From Bog-756 sp963703145 (GTDB taxonomy: Bacteria > Actinomycetota > Acidimicrobiia > Acidimicrobiales > RAAP-2), in the NCBI GenBank assembly GCA_963703145.1, contig OY969793.1, positions 682,001 to 746,000 of the forward strand: 64,000 bases of DNA, given 5' to 3'. Position numbers and translations under genes: made by a program. Shown piece by piece: positions 16,055 through 23,984 of this stretch (position 1 is the stretch's first letter; every line of letters starts with the position of its first letter). Below the pieces are notes generated by a model that saw only the letters and a list, made by a program, of their open reading frames with translations, was not told where the DNA came from and did not search any database.

Positions 16055-17443
16055 CTAGGGCCGGGCGGCGCCGACCAGACCGGAGTACCAGAGTGGATCG
16101 AAGCTCACCACCGTGCCGGTGTGGGCGGCCTGGATGATGGTGTTGACCCCGTAGGGCGTAGGCCGTCCATCGAGTGTGGGGCCGACATACATGACCACGT
16201 GGTCGATGCCGCTTCCGTCCAGGTCGTAGAACAAGAGGTCGCCGGGCTCGAGGGCGCTCAAGCTCACGTGCTTGGACTCGTTGTACTGGTCGGCGGCCGA
16301 GTGGACCAGGTGCACGCCGGCCTGGGCCCAGGCCACCATGGTCAGCCCGGAGCAGTCGAAGCCCGAGGCGCTGGCCCCGCCCCAGACATAGGGGACGCCC
16401 AGGTACTTCATCGCACCGTGGACCGCGGCCAGCCCGGCGGCCTGGGGGCTCCCTGCACTCGACACCGGGGAGATCGGCTTGGAACCCCCGCCCGACGACC
16501 CCGAGGAAGTGGCCGCACCCGCCGCAGCCGAAGCCGAGGCGCTGGCGGCTTGGTTGGCGGCAGCCGCGGCGGCGCTGCCCCCACTCACGGTGCTGGCCAC
16601 CTGGGAGGCCTGGCTGGCCTGAGTGGCCGCGGCTTGGGCGGCACTCGGCGTGGTGGCCGCGGCTGCGGCCTTGGCTGCTGCGGCCGCCTGGGCTGCGGCC
16701 TGCTGGGCGATCTGGGCGGCGAGGGCCCCCTGCACCTGATTCAAGGTGGCCTCGGACTGGTTGGCCGCCGAGGCCGCACTCTGGCGGGCGGTGTCCTGGG
16801 CGGTCAGCTGGGCAGTCTCGGCATTCCGCTCGGCCAGCAGCTTGGCCTGTGTGGAGCTGAGCTGGTGGGTGGTGGCAGCCACCCGGGCCACGTCGGCGGC
16901 GACGTTGCCGGCACCGATCTGCTCGTAGAGGGAACGCGTCTGGGTCGTGCTGTTGGGGGCCCCGAAGAGCGAGGCCACGGCCGCCGACGACGTGTTGGAG
17001 ACATAGGACTGCACGGCATCGGCCCGGAGCCGTGCCCGCTCACCGGCCAGTCTGGAGCGCGCCGCGGTGATCGATGCCGACGTGGCCTGCAGGGCCACCT
17101 GGGTGCTGTTGAGATCCACGGCGGCCCGGTTGTACTGCTCGTCGGCCTGATCGAGGGCCGCCTGCTCCTGGGAGATCTGGGTCTCGACCGTCGCCACCTG
17201 GGCCTCAGCGGCACTGATCGACGGGTCGGTCGGGCCGGAGACCGTTGACGAGGTAGTGGACGAGGTGGAGGAGGTCGATGCCGAACCGGTGGCTCCGGCT
17301 ACGCCGGCCGACCCCGGGCCCAGTGCTAGTCCGGTGGCACCCAGCAGGCAGGCCAGTGCGGTGGCCAGACTGGCCACCCTCGGGCGACGCGAGGCGCGGC
17401 GGCTCTGCGCGTTCGGGTTGCTGGGTTCCGACACTTTGTTCAC
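16055..17443 (-). CDS. Secreted NlpC/P60 peptidoglycan endopeptidase with coiled-coil N-terminus
   Basis: 462 aa from the GTG at 17443, with AGAGGG seven bases upstream. A Sec signal with a basic region and a hydrophobic core (SLATALACLLGATGLALG) is followed by a Ser/Thr-rich linker, a long coiled coil (about 75-300, Ala/Gln/Glu-rich) and a low-complexity Ala/Ser stretch. The C-terminal NlpC/P60 domain has YVWGGASASGFDCSGL with catalytic Cys near 364, His near 415 (DHVVMYVG) and a third polar residue near 441. This is the RipA/RipC-like layout of enzymes that cleave peptidoglycan stem peptides during division. It is divergent from the carboxylesterase at 17668 and preceded by a region rich in inverted repeats. 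Confidence 0.88.
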   Translation of the reverse strand: MNKVSEPSNPNAQSRRASRRPRVASLATALACLLGATGLALGPGSAGVAGATGSASTSSTSSTTSSTVSGPTDPSISAAEAQVATVETQISQEQAALDQADEQYNRAAVDLNSTQVALQATSASITAARSRLAGERARLRADAVQSYVSNTSSAAVASLFGAPNSTTQTRSLYEQIGAGNVAADVARVAATTHQLSSTQAKLLAERNAETAQLTAQDTARQSAASAANQSEATLNQVQGALAAQIAQQAAAQAAAAAKAAAAATTPSAAQAAATQASQASQVASTVSGGSAAAAAANQAASASASAAAGAATSSGSSGGGSKPISPVSSAGSPQAAGLAAVHGAMKYLGVPYVWGGASASGFDCSGLTMVAWAQAGVHLVHSAADQYNESKHVSLSALEPGDLLFYDLDGSGIDHVVMYVGPTLDGRPTPYGVNTIIQAAHTGTVVSFDPLWYSGLVGAARP

Positions 17444-17507
17444 GATAGTCCCTCTGCCCCTCGCAAAAAAAGGGGGAAATCGCAGTTCAACATGGTTGTT
17501 CTGTGCT

Positions 17508-17547
17508 CGCGGCCGAAGGCCGCGGGGCGACGCCGGATGCATCCGGC
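17508..17547 (-). promoter_or_regulatory. Two inverted repeats in the leader of the NlpC/P60 gene
   Basis: A 7-bp stem with a 3-nt loop (CGCGGCC-GAA-GGCCGCG, 17508-17524) lies beside a perfect 16-bp palindrome (GCCGGATGCATCCGGC, 17532-17547), 65-105 bp upstream of the GTG start. Actinobacterial cell-wall hydrolases often have structured leaders such as the c-di-AMP riboswitch, but its conserved elements were not seen here. These could be a regulator-binding site or part of a 5' UTR structure. Confidence 0.35.
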
Positions 17548-17667
17548 CACGGTGGTGTCGCCTGCCTGGTCCGTCCCTTTCTGTGCGTCGTCGGCCAGCC
17601 GAACCGGCCGGCTCGGTATGGTCCTTGTTGCATCGGCAAGTAGGTTGCAGAACTGGAGGTCGTCGGG

Positions 17668-19242
17668 ATGGATGGAACGGTCGAGGTACTAGGTGGCCGC
17701 ATCCGTGGCATCCGACGCCATGACACCTGGTCCTTCTCGGGGATCCCCTATGCCGCCTCACCGACGGGGAGCCGGCGCTGGCGACCGCCGGCACCTCCCG
17801 AGCCGTGGAGTGGGACCCGGGAGTGCGATTCGTTCGGGCCGATCGCGCCCCAGGTGCCGGGCATGGTCGAGATGTCGCTCGGCGGTGCGCCCGAGGAACA
17901 GTCCGAGGACTGCCTCAGCCTGAACGTCTGGACACCCGGGCTCGACGACAGCCGGCGGCCGGTCATGGTGTGGGTGCACGGCGGATCCTTCGTCACCGGG
18001 TCGGGAGCCAATGGGCTCTACCGGGGCGGCATGCTGGCCCGGGAGGGTGACGTGGTGGTGGTGACCATCAACTACCGCCTGGGACTCCTGGGCTTTCTCG
18101 CCCACCCCGAGCTCGAGGACGATGGCCAGACGTGGCTGGATGGCCGTCCGTGGGCGGGCTTCGGCAACTGGGGACTGGCCGACCAGGTGGCCGCTCTGGC
18201 CTGGGTTCGCGACCACATCACGGCCTTCGGCGGCGATCCGGGCAACGTCACGCTGTTTGGCGAGTCGGCCGGTGGCATGAGCGTCTCGGCCCTGCTGGCC
18301 GTGCCGGCCGCACGTGGGCTGTTCCACCGGGCCATCGTGGAGAGCGGGCCGCCGTACTCCTACACCGCCGACGAGGCAGCCAAACGGGCCGAGGTGATCG
18401 CCGCCCATCTCGGTGTCCCACTGACCCGGGAGGCGCTGGAGCAGGTACCCGTGGAGGATCTCGTCCGGGCCGTCGGCGAGCTGGGACAAATCAGCGCCAA
18501 TAACGATGACTCCGGACTGCTGTTGATGCCGGTGGTTGACGGTGGACTGCTGACCGTGGCGCCCGAGGTGGCGGTGGCGACAGGGTCGGTGGCGGACGTC
18601 CCGCTGCTGATCGGCACTACTCGGGACGAGTCAGCGTTCTTCACCGTGGGCAATCCGGCCTTGGCCCAACTCGACGAGGACGGCCTCCGCCGCTGGACCC
18701 GGCGCCTGAGCCCCGACCCCGAGGCGTCCGAAGCGCTGATCACCGCCATCCGTGACGTCCGGGCCGGCCGGGGAGAGTCGGTCACACCCCGCGATCTGTG
18801 GGTGGCCATCTCCACCGAGTTCGTGTTCCGGCTACCCAGCCTTCGCTTCGCCGATGCCCACGCCGGAGTGTCGACTCCTGGGGTGGGCACCTACGTCTAT
18901 TTGTTCACGTGGGAGTCACCGGCGTTCGGCGGTTACCTCGGCTCGTGCCACGCGTTGGAGATCCCCTTTGTGTTCGGGACCGTCCACAACCCGGCCGTCC
19001 AGGGATTCTGTGGCGGAGGCGAGGAGGCCTTTGCCCTGTCTGCGCTGGTCCGCAGGGCATGGACGGCGTTCGCCCGCACAGGATCGCCGGGGGAGTGGCC
19101 CGAGTGGGACCCCGATCGACGACCTACGGCCGTGCTCGGCCCCTGGGCCGGCGACGAGGGGCCGTTCCGCATGGTCGATCGACCGAGGGACGAGGAGGTC
19201 GAACTGATGGCGTCGGTGGTGCCTCCCCGCATCGCCGGATAG
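17668..19242 (+). CDS. Carboxylesterase type B (para-nitrobenzyl-esterase-like)
   Basis: 524 aa, alpha/beta hydrolase of the carboxylesterase B family, cytoplasmic with no signal peptide. The N-terminal block SFSGIPYAASPTGSRRW (22-38) is followed by EDCLSLNVWTP (80-90) and the oxyanion loop VWVHGGSFVTGSGA (101-114). The nucleophile elbow is GESAGG with Ser200. The catalytic His lies in GSCHALEIPFVFG in the last fifth. It would hydrolyse esters of aromatic or short acyl groups; the physiological substrate is unknown. ATG at 17668 matches the family N-terminus (MDGTVEVLGGRIRG). It shares a 225-bp divergent intergenic region with the NlpC/P60 gene. Confidence 0.9.
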   Translation: MDGTVEVLGGRIRGIRRHDTWSFSGIPYAASPTGSRRWRPPAPPEPWSGTRECDSFGPIAPQVPGMVEMSLGGAPEEQSEDCLSLNVWTPGLDDSRRPVMVWVHGGSFVTGSGANGLYRGGMLAREGDVVVVTINYRLGLLGFLAHPELEDDGQTWLDGRPWAGFGNWGLADQVAALAWVRDHITAFGGDPGNVTLFGESAGGMSVSALLAVPAARGLFHRAIVESGPPYSYTADEAAKRAEVIAAHLGVPLTREALEQVPVEDLVRAVGELGQISANNDDSGLLLMPVVDGGLLTVAPEVAVATGSVADVPLLIGTTRDESAFFTVGNPALAQLDEDGLRRWTRRLSPDPEASEALITAIRDVRAGRGESVTPRDLWVAISTEFVFRLPSLRFADAHAGVSTPGVGTYVYLFTWESPAFGGYLGSCHALEIPFVFGTVHNPAVQGFCGGGEEAFALSALVRRAWTAFARTGSPGEWPEWDPDRRPTAVLGPWAGDEGPFRMVDRPRDEEVELMASVVPPRIAG

Positions 19243-19413
19243 CGGACGACCAGCGGGAGACCGAGGCCGATTGCTTGGACCCCACGCCGGTGGGCCGGGG
19301 GCCGGTCAACCGCCGGCTTCGTGTCGGGACGGGCGCGTCCTCGGGTGTGCATGGACCAACTGATTACGATTGCCGTGTCCGGTACCGCGTCGAGTATGCC
19401 GTGCGTGCGACCG

Positions 19414-19487
19414 GGGGACGTAGCCCAATCGGTAGAGGCAGGGCGCTTAAACCGCCCCCAGTGAGGGTTCGAGTCCCTCCGTCCCCA
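19414..19487 (+). tRNA. tRNA with anticodon UAA (Leu-type), short variable loop
   Basis: A 74-nt cloverleaf can be drawn: acceptor GGGGACG/CGTCCCC (7 bp), a D arm GCC..GGC with loop CAATCGGTAGA, anticodon stem GGGCG/CGCCC with loop CTTAAAC (anticodon TAA at 19448-19450), variable loop CCAGT, T arm GAGGG-TTCGAGT-CCCTC and discriminator A. CCA is not encoded. The anticodon reads UUA. The D loop (AATCGGTAGA) and A73 are leucine-like, but bacterial tRNA-Leu normally has a long variable arm and this one has only five bases. It could be an atypical tRNA-Leu or an orphan tRNA. Confidence 0.8.
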
Positions 19488-19617
19488 CGAAGGAGCCGTT
19501 GCCGCGGGATGTGTTCCGCTCACGCACTGCCAGGTGGAACGAGTCGCTGGACTTGCGAGCCACTACGGCGCCAGACGTTGGCTCTCGAACTCGGCGCCTC
19601 GGCGCGATACTGCGTGT

Positions 19618-20565
19618 ATGGGCGAGGAGCTTCAATCGGCGGAGCCGCCAGCGTCGCCGGCGGCTTCGGATTCCTTTGAGACGACCGCCAAATACTGGGA
19701 CACCTATCTGGAACAGCATTTGGCCGACGGCGAGAACGCCAACCGAGCCGAGTGGCTCACGCACCCCACCGCCCAACTGCACCACAGTCTGAGGCGAGGC
19801 AACCGAACCCTGGAGGCGTGGATCGCCGATGTGGCACTGGGCGGAGTCCCTCGGTCCCGAGGTGTCGGGATCGGTGCTGGCCGGGCCGCGATCGAGTTGG
19901 GGCTCCTGGAGTCGAATGCCGTCGGGCATTTCGATCTACTCGATGTCTCGGCCGTCGCACTCGAAATGGCTGAGCACAATGCGGCCGACATGGGTGTGTC
20001 AGACCGCATCGCATTGTCTGCATGCGATGTCAGTTCGTACGATCTGGGGGTTGCGAGGTACGACCTGGTGACCTGCATCGGGTCGTTGCACCACGTCCCG
20101 GAATTGGACACCGCCGTCCAATCGTGCGCACGAGCTCTCACCGACGACGGCGTGCTCGTGGCCTACGAGTACGTCGGTCCTGACCGCTTTGCAACCGGAG
20201 AGGTGGAACGAGAACTGGCCCGCCGCCTTTACCGGGCATTGGACCCTGCACTACGAAATCCTTGCCCTGAACTTCCGTTGCCCAATCCTGACGACGTGAT
20301 CGCCGCTGATCCGACCGAAGCGGTGCACTCCTCGCGCATTCTCGAGGTCCTGAGTACCAATTTCGACCAGATCGACATCGTCCACCACGGGGGAGCGCTG
20401 GCTTACACGCTCTGGTGGGGTCTGGCCCATGACCAACTGTTCGAGTCCAAGGACGGTTGGGACTTCGTCGAGGTGCTCCTCCAGACCGATCATGCGCTCA
20501 CCAGCACCGGCGTTATTCCGGACTATTTTGTGACGGTGGCGGCGTCCCAACCAGTGGTTCGTTGA
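19618..20565 (+). CDS. Class I SAM-dependent methyltransferase
   Basis: 315 aa from the ATG at 19618. Motif I is degenerate but present (RGVGIGAGRAAIELGLLE, near residue 80). DLLDVSAVALEMAEHNA gives the acidic residue that binds the SAM ribose, followed by ACDVSSYDLG and DLVTCIGSLHHVPELDTAV, typical of methyltransferase 11/25-type folds. The substrate is unknown. It lies just downstream of the tRNA and looks less GC-biased than its neighbours, so acquisition at the tRNA is possible. The same frame stays open for 75 codons after its TGA stop (see next entry). The longer frame to 19534 overlaps the tRNA spacer and lacks family character. Confidence 0.75.
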   Translation: MGEELQSAEPPASPAASDSFETTAKYWDTYLEQHLADGENANRAEWLTHPTAQLHHSLRRGNRTLEAWIADVALGGVPRSRGVGIGAGRAAIELGLLESNAVGHFDLLDVSAVALEMAEHNAADMGVSDRIALSACDVSSYDLGVARYDLVTCIGSLHHVPELDTAVQSCARALTDDGVLVAYEYVGPDRFATGEVERELARRLYRALDPALRNPCPELPLPNPDDVIAADPTEAVHSSRILEVLSTNFDQIDIVHHGGALAYTLWWGLAHDQLFESKDGWDFVEVLLQTDHALTSTGVIPDYFVTVAASQPVVR

Positions 20566-20793
20566 CGGCAGGCTAGCCAGCCATGGTGCTCCAATACCCT
20601 TCAGGACGTCGTCTTCGATGCCCGCCGGATTGGGGCAGTCTCGGCCAAGCAGATCGATGCGATCTCTGAGGCCGTTCCGAACGGAAAGACGGCACAGCTC
20701 AACTCGATCACGCGGTTGCTCAGGAATGACGACCCCACGATGCTCGACAGTGAGGATCGGTCAGGACAGATTCAATTACTGTGGATCTTGTAG
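20566..20793 (+). pseudogene. Open frame in phase after the methyltransferase stop (remnant or readthrough extension)
   Basis: Directly after the TGA at 20563-20565, and in the same frame, 75 sense codons run to a TAG at 20791. The product would contain DVVFDARRIGAVSAKQIDAI and later TAQLNSITRLLRNDDP, which reads like ordinary protein. It has no start codon before an internal ATG near its end. The last 22 bp overlap the 3' end of the convergent acyltransferase. It may be the decayed end of another gene or a C-terminal extension reached by readthrough of UGA-C. Not recognised. Confidence 0.3.
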
Positions 20794-22001
20794 GTGCCGA
20801 TGATGAGGATGGCGGCCACGATCACCAGGCCGATGGCGATGCTCACGGCCTTGTGCCGGGCGAGGAGCTTCGACCGACGGACCGGGTTTTCCAGTAGATA
20901 GTAGGTGGCAGCCGCGGCACCGACCGAGGCGGCGACCAATCCGAGCCTCTGGCCCAGACCCAGCGGACTGGTGGCGTCCTGTTCGGCGATGACCAATATC
21001 GGCCAGTGCCAGAGGTAGATCGAGAACGACAGCTTCCCTAGCCAGCGCATCGGACCCGTTCCCAGGACGACCTCTGGCCCGCCGATCCGCGCCCCCACGC
21101 CACCGATGATGATGAGGGCGGCACCACCGACCGGCACGATGGAGATCCATCCTGGATATTGCGTCATTGCCGAGAAGTGGGTACCCGCGGCCAGAACGAA
21201 GAACAATCCCAGCCACCCGAGCACCGCAGCGGCCATCGGGGGGATCTTGCTCCACAGGAGCGAGCCGGCGGCGACGAATCCACCGAGGGCCAGCTCCCAG
21301 GCGTGGGTCAGGGTGCCGAAATAGGCGGCTGCCCCGTTGATGGCGGTGAAGTGGATGGACCAGGCATACGACGCCACGAACACGATTCCCGTGAACACCA
21401 AGAGCCTCGACTGAATGGAGATCTTGCGTCCGACATAACAGACCAGGGCGATAGCAGCGGGGTAGACGACGTAGAACTGCTCCTCCACGCCGAGGGACCA
21501 GAAATTCTGCAGTGGGGAAGGGGGCAGCTGGCTGGAGAGATAGTTGGCCCCGACGGCGGCAAAGTGGTAGTTGCCCAGGAAGACGGCCACCCACCGTGCG
21601 TCATTGGCCACCTCGTCGCCTCGGATGAATCCGAGCCACCGGTAGGTGCCAAAGACCGTGAGGATCACGACCAGGCCGGCCGCGGGGAGGATTCGGCGCG
21701 AGCGCCGGGCGTAGAACTCTGCAAAGTACGGGCGACCCGATGATTCGACCTTCCGGAGGAGCAGCTTGGTGATGACAAAGCCGGAGATCACAAAAAAGAC
21801 GTCGACGCCGATGTAGCCGCCGCCGAACCACGGGATTCCAGCGTGGAAGATGACCACTAGGCCGACGGCGACCGCCCGCAATCCTTCGACGTCCGGGCGG
21901 AACGCACGGTCGACGCCCGGACGGTCGGCGTCAGGGGGCGATGCAGGGCGGTCCTCACGCTCGACAGAAGGCTGATCGACGGCCGCCTCGCCCTGATCCA
22001 C
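20772..22001 (-). CDS. Acyltransferase family 3 (OafA/YrhL-like) membrane protein
   Basis: 409-aa integral membrane O-acyltransferase of the AT3 family. FRPDVEGLRAVAVGLVVIFHAG near the N-terminus carries the conserved R-x-L-A and His motif in TM1, followed by GGGYIGVDVFFVISGFVI. NFWSLGVEEQFYVVYP is the second diagnostic block, and FSIYLWHWPILV lies near the C-terminus. It would move an acyl group, often acetyl, from the cytoplasm to exported polysaccharide or peptidoglycan. GTG at 22001 follows AGTAGGT and starts 8 bp after the SGNH gene stop. OafA-type proteins usually carry the SGNH domain fused at the C-terminus; here the SGNH partner is a separate upstream gene. Confidence 0.85.
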   Translation of the reverse strand: MDQGEAAVDQPSVEREDRPASPPDADRPGVDRAFRPDVEGLRAVAVGLVVIFHAGIPWFGGGYIGVDVFFVISGFVITKLLLRKVESSGRPYFAEFYARRSRRILPAAGLVVILTVFGTYRWLGFIRGDEVANDARWVAVFLGNYHFAAVGANYLSSQLPPSPLQNFWSLGVEEQFYVVYPAAIALVCYVGRKISIQSRLLVFTGIVFVASYAWSIHFTAINGAAAYFGTLTHAWELALGGFVAAGSLLWSKIPPMAAAVLGWLGLFFVLAAGTHFSAMTQYPGWISIVPVGGAALIIIGGVGARIGGPEVVLGTGPMRWLGKLSFSIYLWHWPILVIAEQDATSPLGLGQRLGLVAASVGAAAATYYLLENPVRRSKLLARHKAVSIAIGLVIVAAILIIGTYKIHSN

Positions 22002-22009
22002 GCCAGGAC

Positions 22010-23086
22010 CTACTGGAGATCCGGCTTGAGGGCCGTCCAGAGCACTCCTGTCAGATACTGCGTGTAGTACGAGTCGATGTGATAGGCGTCGATCGTGTAC
22101 GGGACGATTCCGTGGATGATCGGCGGACAGACGCGGGCACAGAACCACGGCGACTGGTCGATGAACGAGGCTCGGCTCCGCTTGGCCGCCAGGGCCAACG
22201 CGGCATTGCGATGGGTCTCATCCGAGTTCAGTTTGAACGAGCACGACTGAATCGATGAGTGGCCCTTCGAGAGGCAGACGGTCGGGCTGAGGCCCGAGCT
22301 GCCGGGCGATGGGAACCCGCCGAGCACCACGACCTTCGGTCCGGCGGGCAGCCGGCCGATGAACTGGGCGAAGTCGGCTTCGGTGACCGTTGGCGATGCG
22401 AGGCCGGATCCTGACGTCTTGAGTTCGAGGTCGACCGACGTGGCGATGACCACGGCCTGGGGGGCCAATGCCTTGATCGTGGCGATGACAAAGCTGTGCC
22501 AGGCGGAACAGGCCGGCCATGATGAGTTCGAGAGGGTCCCGTTGTTGTTGACCCTGAATGATCCGATCGCCGCCGGACATCCGGACTTCGTGAGCAGGAC
22601 CAACTTCAACTGCGATCGCATGGCGATGGTGTTGAGGGTGTTGAACCACATCTCCGCCCTGGAGTCGCCGGTCAGGACGATGGTGTGGGAGCCCTCGGGA
22701 TCACCGAAGGTGCAGCTCGCTACCTTCTCGCTCGAATCGAACGTGCCCGGGACTTGGCACTGAGGGAGGTACTTGGTACCGGCCAGGTCCTCGGTGGCCA
22801 GGCTTTGCACGGGAGGTTGCAGCGTCTTGGGAATCGACTTCAACGATTCCGCCTTCTTTACCGCCGCTTCCACCTGGCTTTGTGTGGCGAACTCCGAGCC
22901 GGGACCCGTTGCCGCTGTCGTGCTGCTGGCGAGCCAGACCGGCTGTCCGCCCGGTGCACTCGATGCGACCATGAACGCCGCACTGAGGGCGACGGCCAGG
23001 GCCAGCGGGAACCACAACAGTGACGAAACGGACCGGGCTCTCGTTCGGGGGCTCGCAGTGCCCACTCCACCGTCACTCTTCCTCAT
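22010..23086 (-). CDS. Membrane-anchored SGNH-domain protein, partner of AT3 acyltransferase
   Basis: 358 aa from the ATG at 23086 (ATG 23134 would add 16 residues). One N-terminal TM (SLLWFPLALAVALSAAFMV) is followed by an extracytoplasmic SGNH hydrolase-like domain. Block I reads VLTGDSRAEMW with the nucleophile Ser. The C-terminal block is IDAYHIDSYYTQYL with the Asp and His of the triad. Several cysteines (QCQVPG, ASCTFG, SGCPAA, WPACSAW, CARVCPP) suggest disulfides outside the membrane. In fused AT3-SGNH proteins this domain completes acyl transfer to the glycan. Here it is a stand-alone gene upstream of the AT3 gene with 8 bp between them, so the two should work together. Confidence 0.8.
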   Translation of the reverse strand: MRKSDGGVGTASPRTRARSVSSLLWFPLALAVALSAAFMVASSAPGGQPVWLASSTTAATGPGSEFATQSQVEAAVKKAESLKSIPKTLQPPVQSLATEDLAGTKYLPQCQVPGTFDSSEKVASCTFGDPEGSHTIVLTGDSRAEMWFNTLNTIAMRSQLKLVLLTKSGCPAAIGSFRVNNNGTLSNSSWPACSAWHSFVIATIKALAPQAVVIATSVDLELKTSGSGLASPTVTEADFAQFIGRLPAGPKVVVLGGFPSPGSSGLSPTVCLSKGHSSIQSCSFKLNSDETHRNAALALAAKRSRASFIDQSPWFCARVCPPIIHGIVPYTIDAYHIDSYYTQYLTGVLWTALKPDLQ

Positions 23087-23257
23087 GCCCCACCGATCAG
23101 TAGTTGGAGAGTTGGCACGGGATGATAGTGACATGCGCCAATGGACTGCACCAAAGCGTGACGGTGAGCGCGGAACTCACCACCCGTTGAGACGTGCGAC
23201 ACCCAGGCGGTCACCGACCTCCTAGGCGAGGGCCGGGACGGGTCGATGCACCCGACG

Positions 23258-23278
23258 GCTCGACGTACGGCGTCGAGC
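23258..23278. terminator. Strong hairpin between MarR and SGNH genes
   Basis: An 8-bp perfect stem (GCTCGACG/CGTCGAGC) with a 5-nt loop (TACGG) lies about 80 bp after the MarR stop, on the path to the SGNH gene. No T-tract follows on the minus strand, so it would be a U-less terminator of the type proposed for actinobacteria, or simply a structured leader. Confidence 0.3.
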
Positions 23279-23356
23279 AGGCCGAGGGGGTCACAATCCC
23301 GGGTCGGCCAATCGGTTCCGTCGATCCATCGGGCCGACCGAAAAGCGCCTCGGTCG

Positions 23357-23881
23357 TCAGGCCGGCGCGGGGTCTCTGGTCGCTCCTCCGGCGGCTGAGC
23401 TCCGGTGAGACTCGGGCTGACGCACGGATTGTTCCTCGATGATGATGCTGGCCAGCCTCGACAGCCGTCTGATGTCAGCCGGGGACAGGCAGTCAGTCAT
23501 GGAGGTGACGTCCACTTCGAAGCCGCTGACGACGAGGCGCACGACCCGTCGGCCGGCTGCGGTCAGATGGACGTGGATGGCACGACGATCGTCGAGTGAA
23601 GGGACCCGCTGGACCAGTCCCCGACGTTCCGCACGATCGACGAGTCCGGTGGCGCTCGATTTGTCCAGCTCGAGCAGTCTGGCCAACTCCTGCATCGTTG
23701 GGTCGCGGTCGCGCAGCACTCCGAGCAGACGCGTCTGGATCATCGACAGGTCATGGGCTTCAGCGTGGCGGGCCAGTGTCCGCTGGACCAGAAAGCTCAA
23801 CTGGGCCAGCGCGTCCACAATGCCGAGGTCGCTGTCGTGCTCCGGGTCGGCTGGTCGTGGCTCGGGAGCCGGTCGGGCCAT
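23357..23881 (-). CDS. MarR family transcriptional regulator
   Basis: 174 aa, dimeric winged-helix DNA-binding protein. QLSFLVQRTLARHAEAHDLSMIQTRLLGVL is the first helices and dimer interface. DPTMQELARLLELDKSSATGLVDRAERRGLVQRV is the recognition helix-turn-helix, and SLDDRRAIHVHLTAAGRRV is the wing with the D-RR motif typical of the family. It is divergent from the zinc-type oxidoreductase at 23985, with about 100 bp between them, the usual arrangement for a repressor controlling its neighbour and itself, often in response to phenolic or electrophilic ligands. The ligand is unknown. Confidence 0.88.
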   Translation of the reverse strand: MARPAPEPRPADPEHDSDLGIVDALAQLSFLVQRTLARHAEAHDLSMIQTRLLGVLRDRDPTMQELARLLELDKSSATGLVDRAERRGLVQRVPSLDDRRAIHVHLTAAGRRVVRLVVSGFEVDVTSMTDCLSPADIRRLSRLASIIIEEQSVRQPESHRSSAAGGATRDPAPA

Positions 23882-23984
23882 GGCCGGAGTCTACGTGCAA
23901 TAGTACGTCTCACCAACTACTTTGTCCGTGGCACGGATCGATTCGCCGGGATGACCGGCCGGCGAGACCACGGAGAGAGGTGCG

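Noticed and set aside
17444..17667. c-di-AMP (ydaO) riboswitch
   Set aside because: Expected upstream of some NlpC/P60 genes, but the conserved core sequences were not found; only inverted repeats are present.
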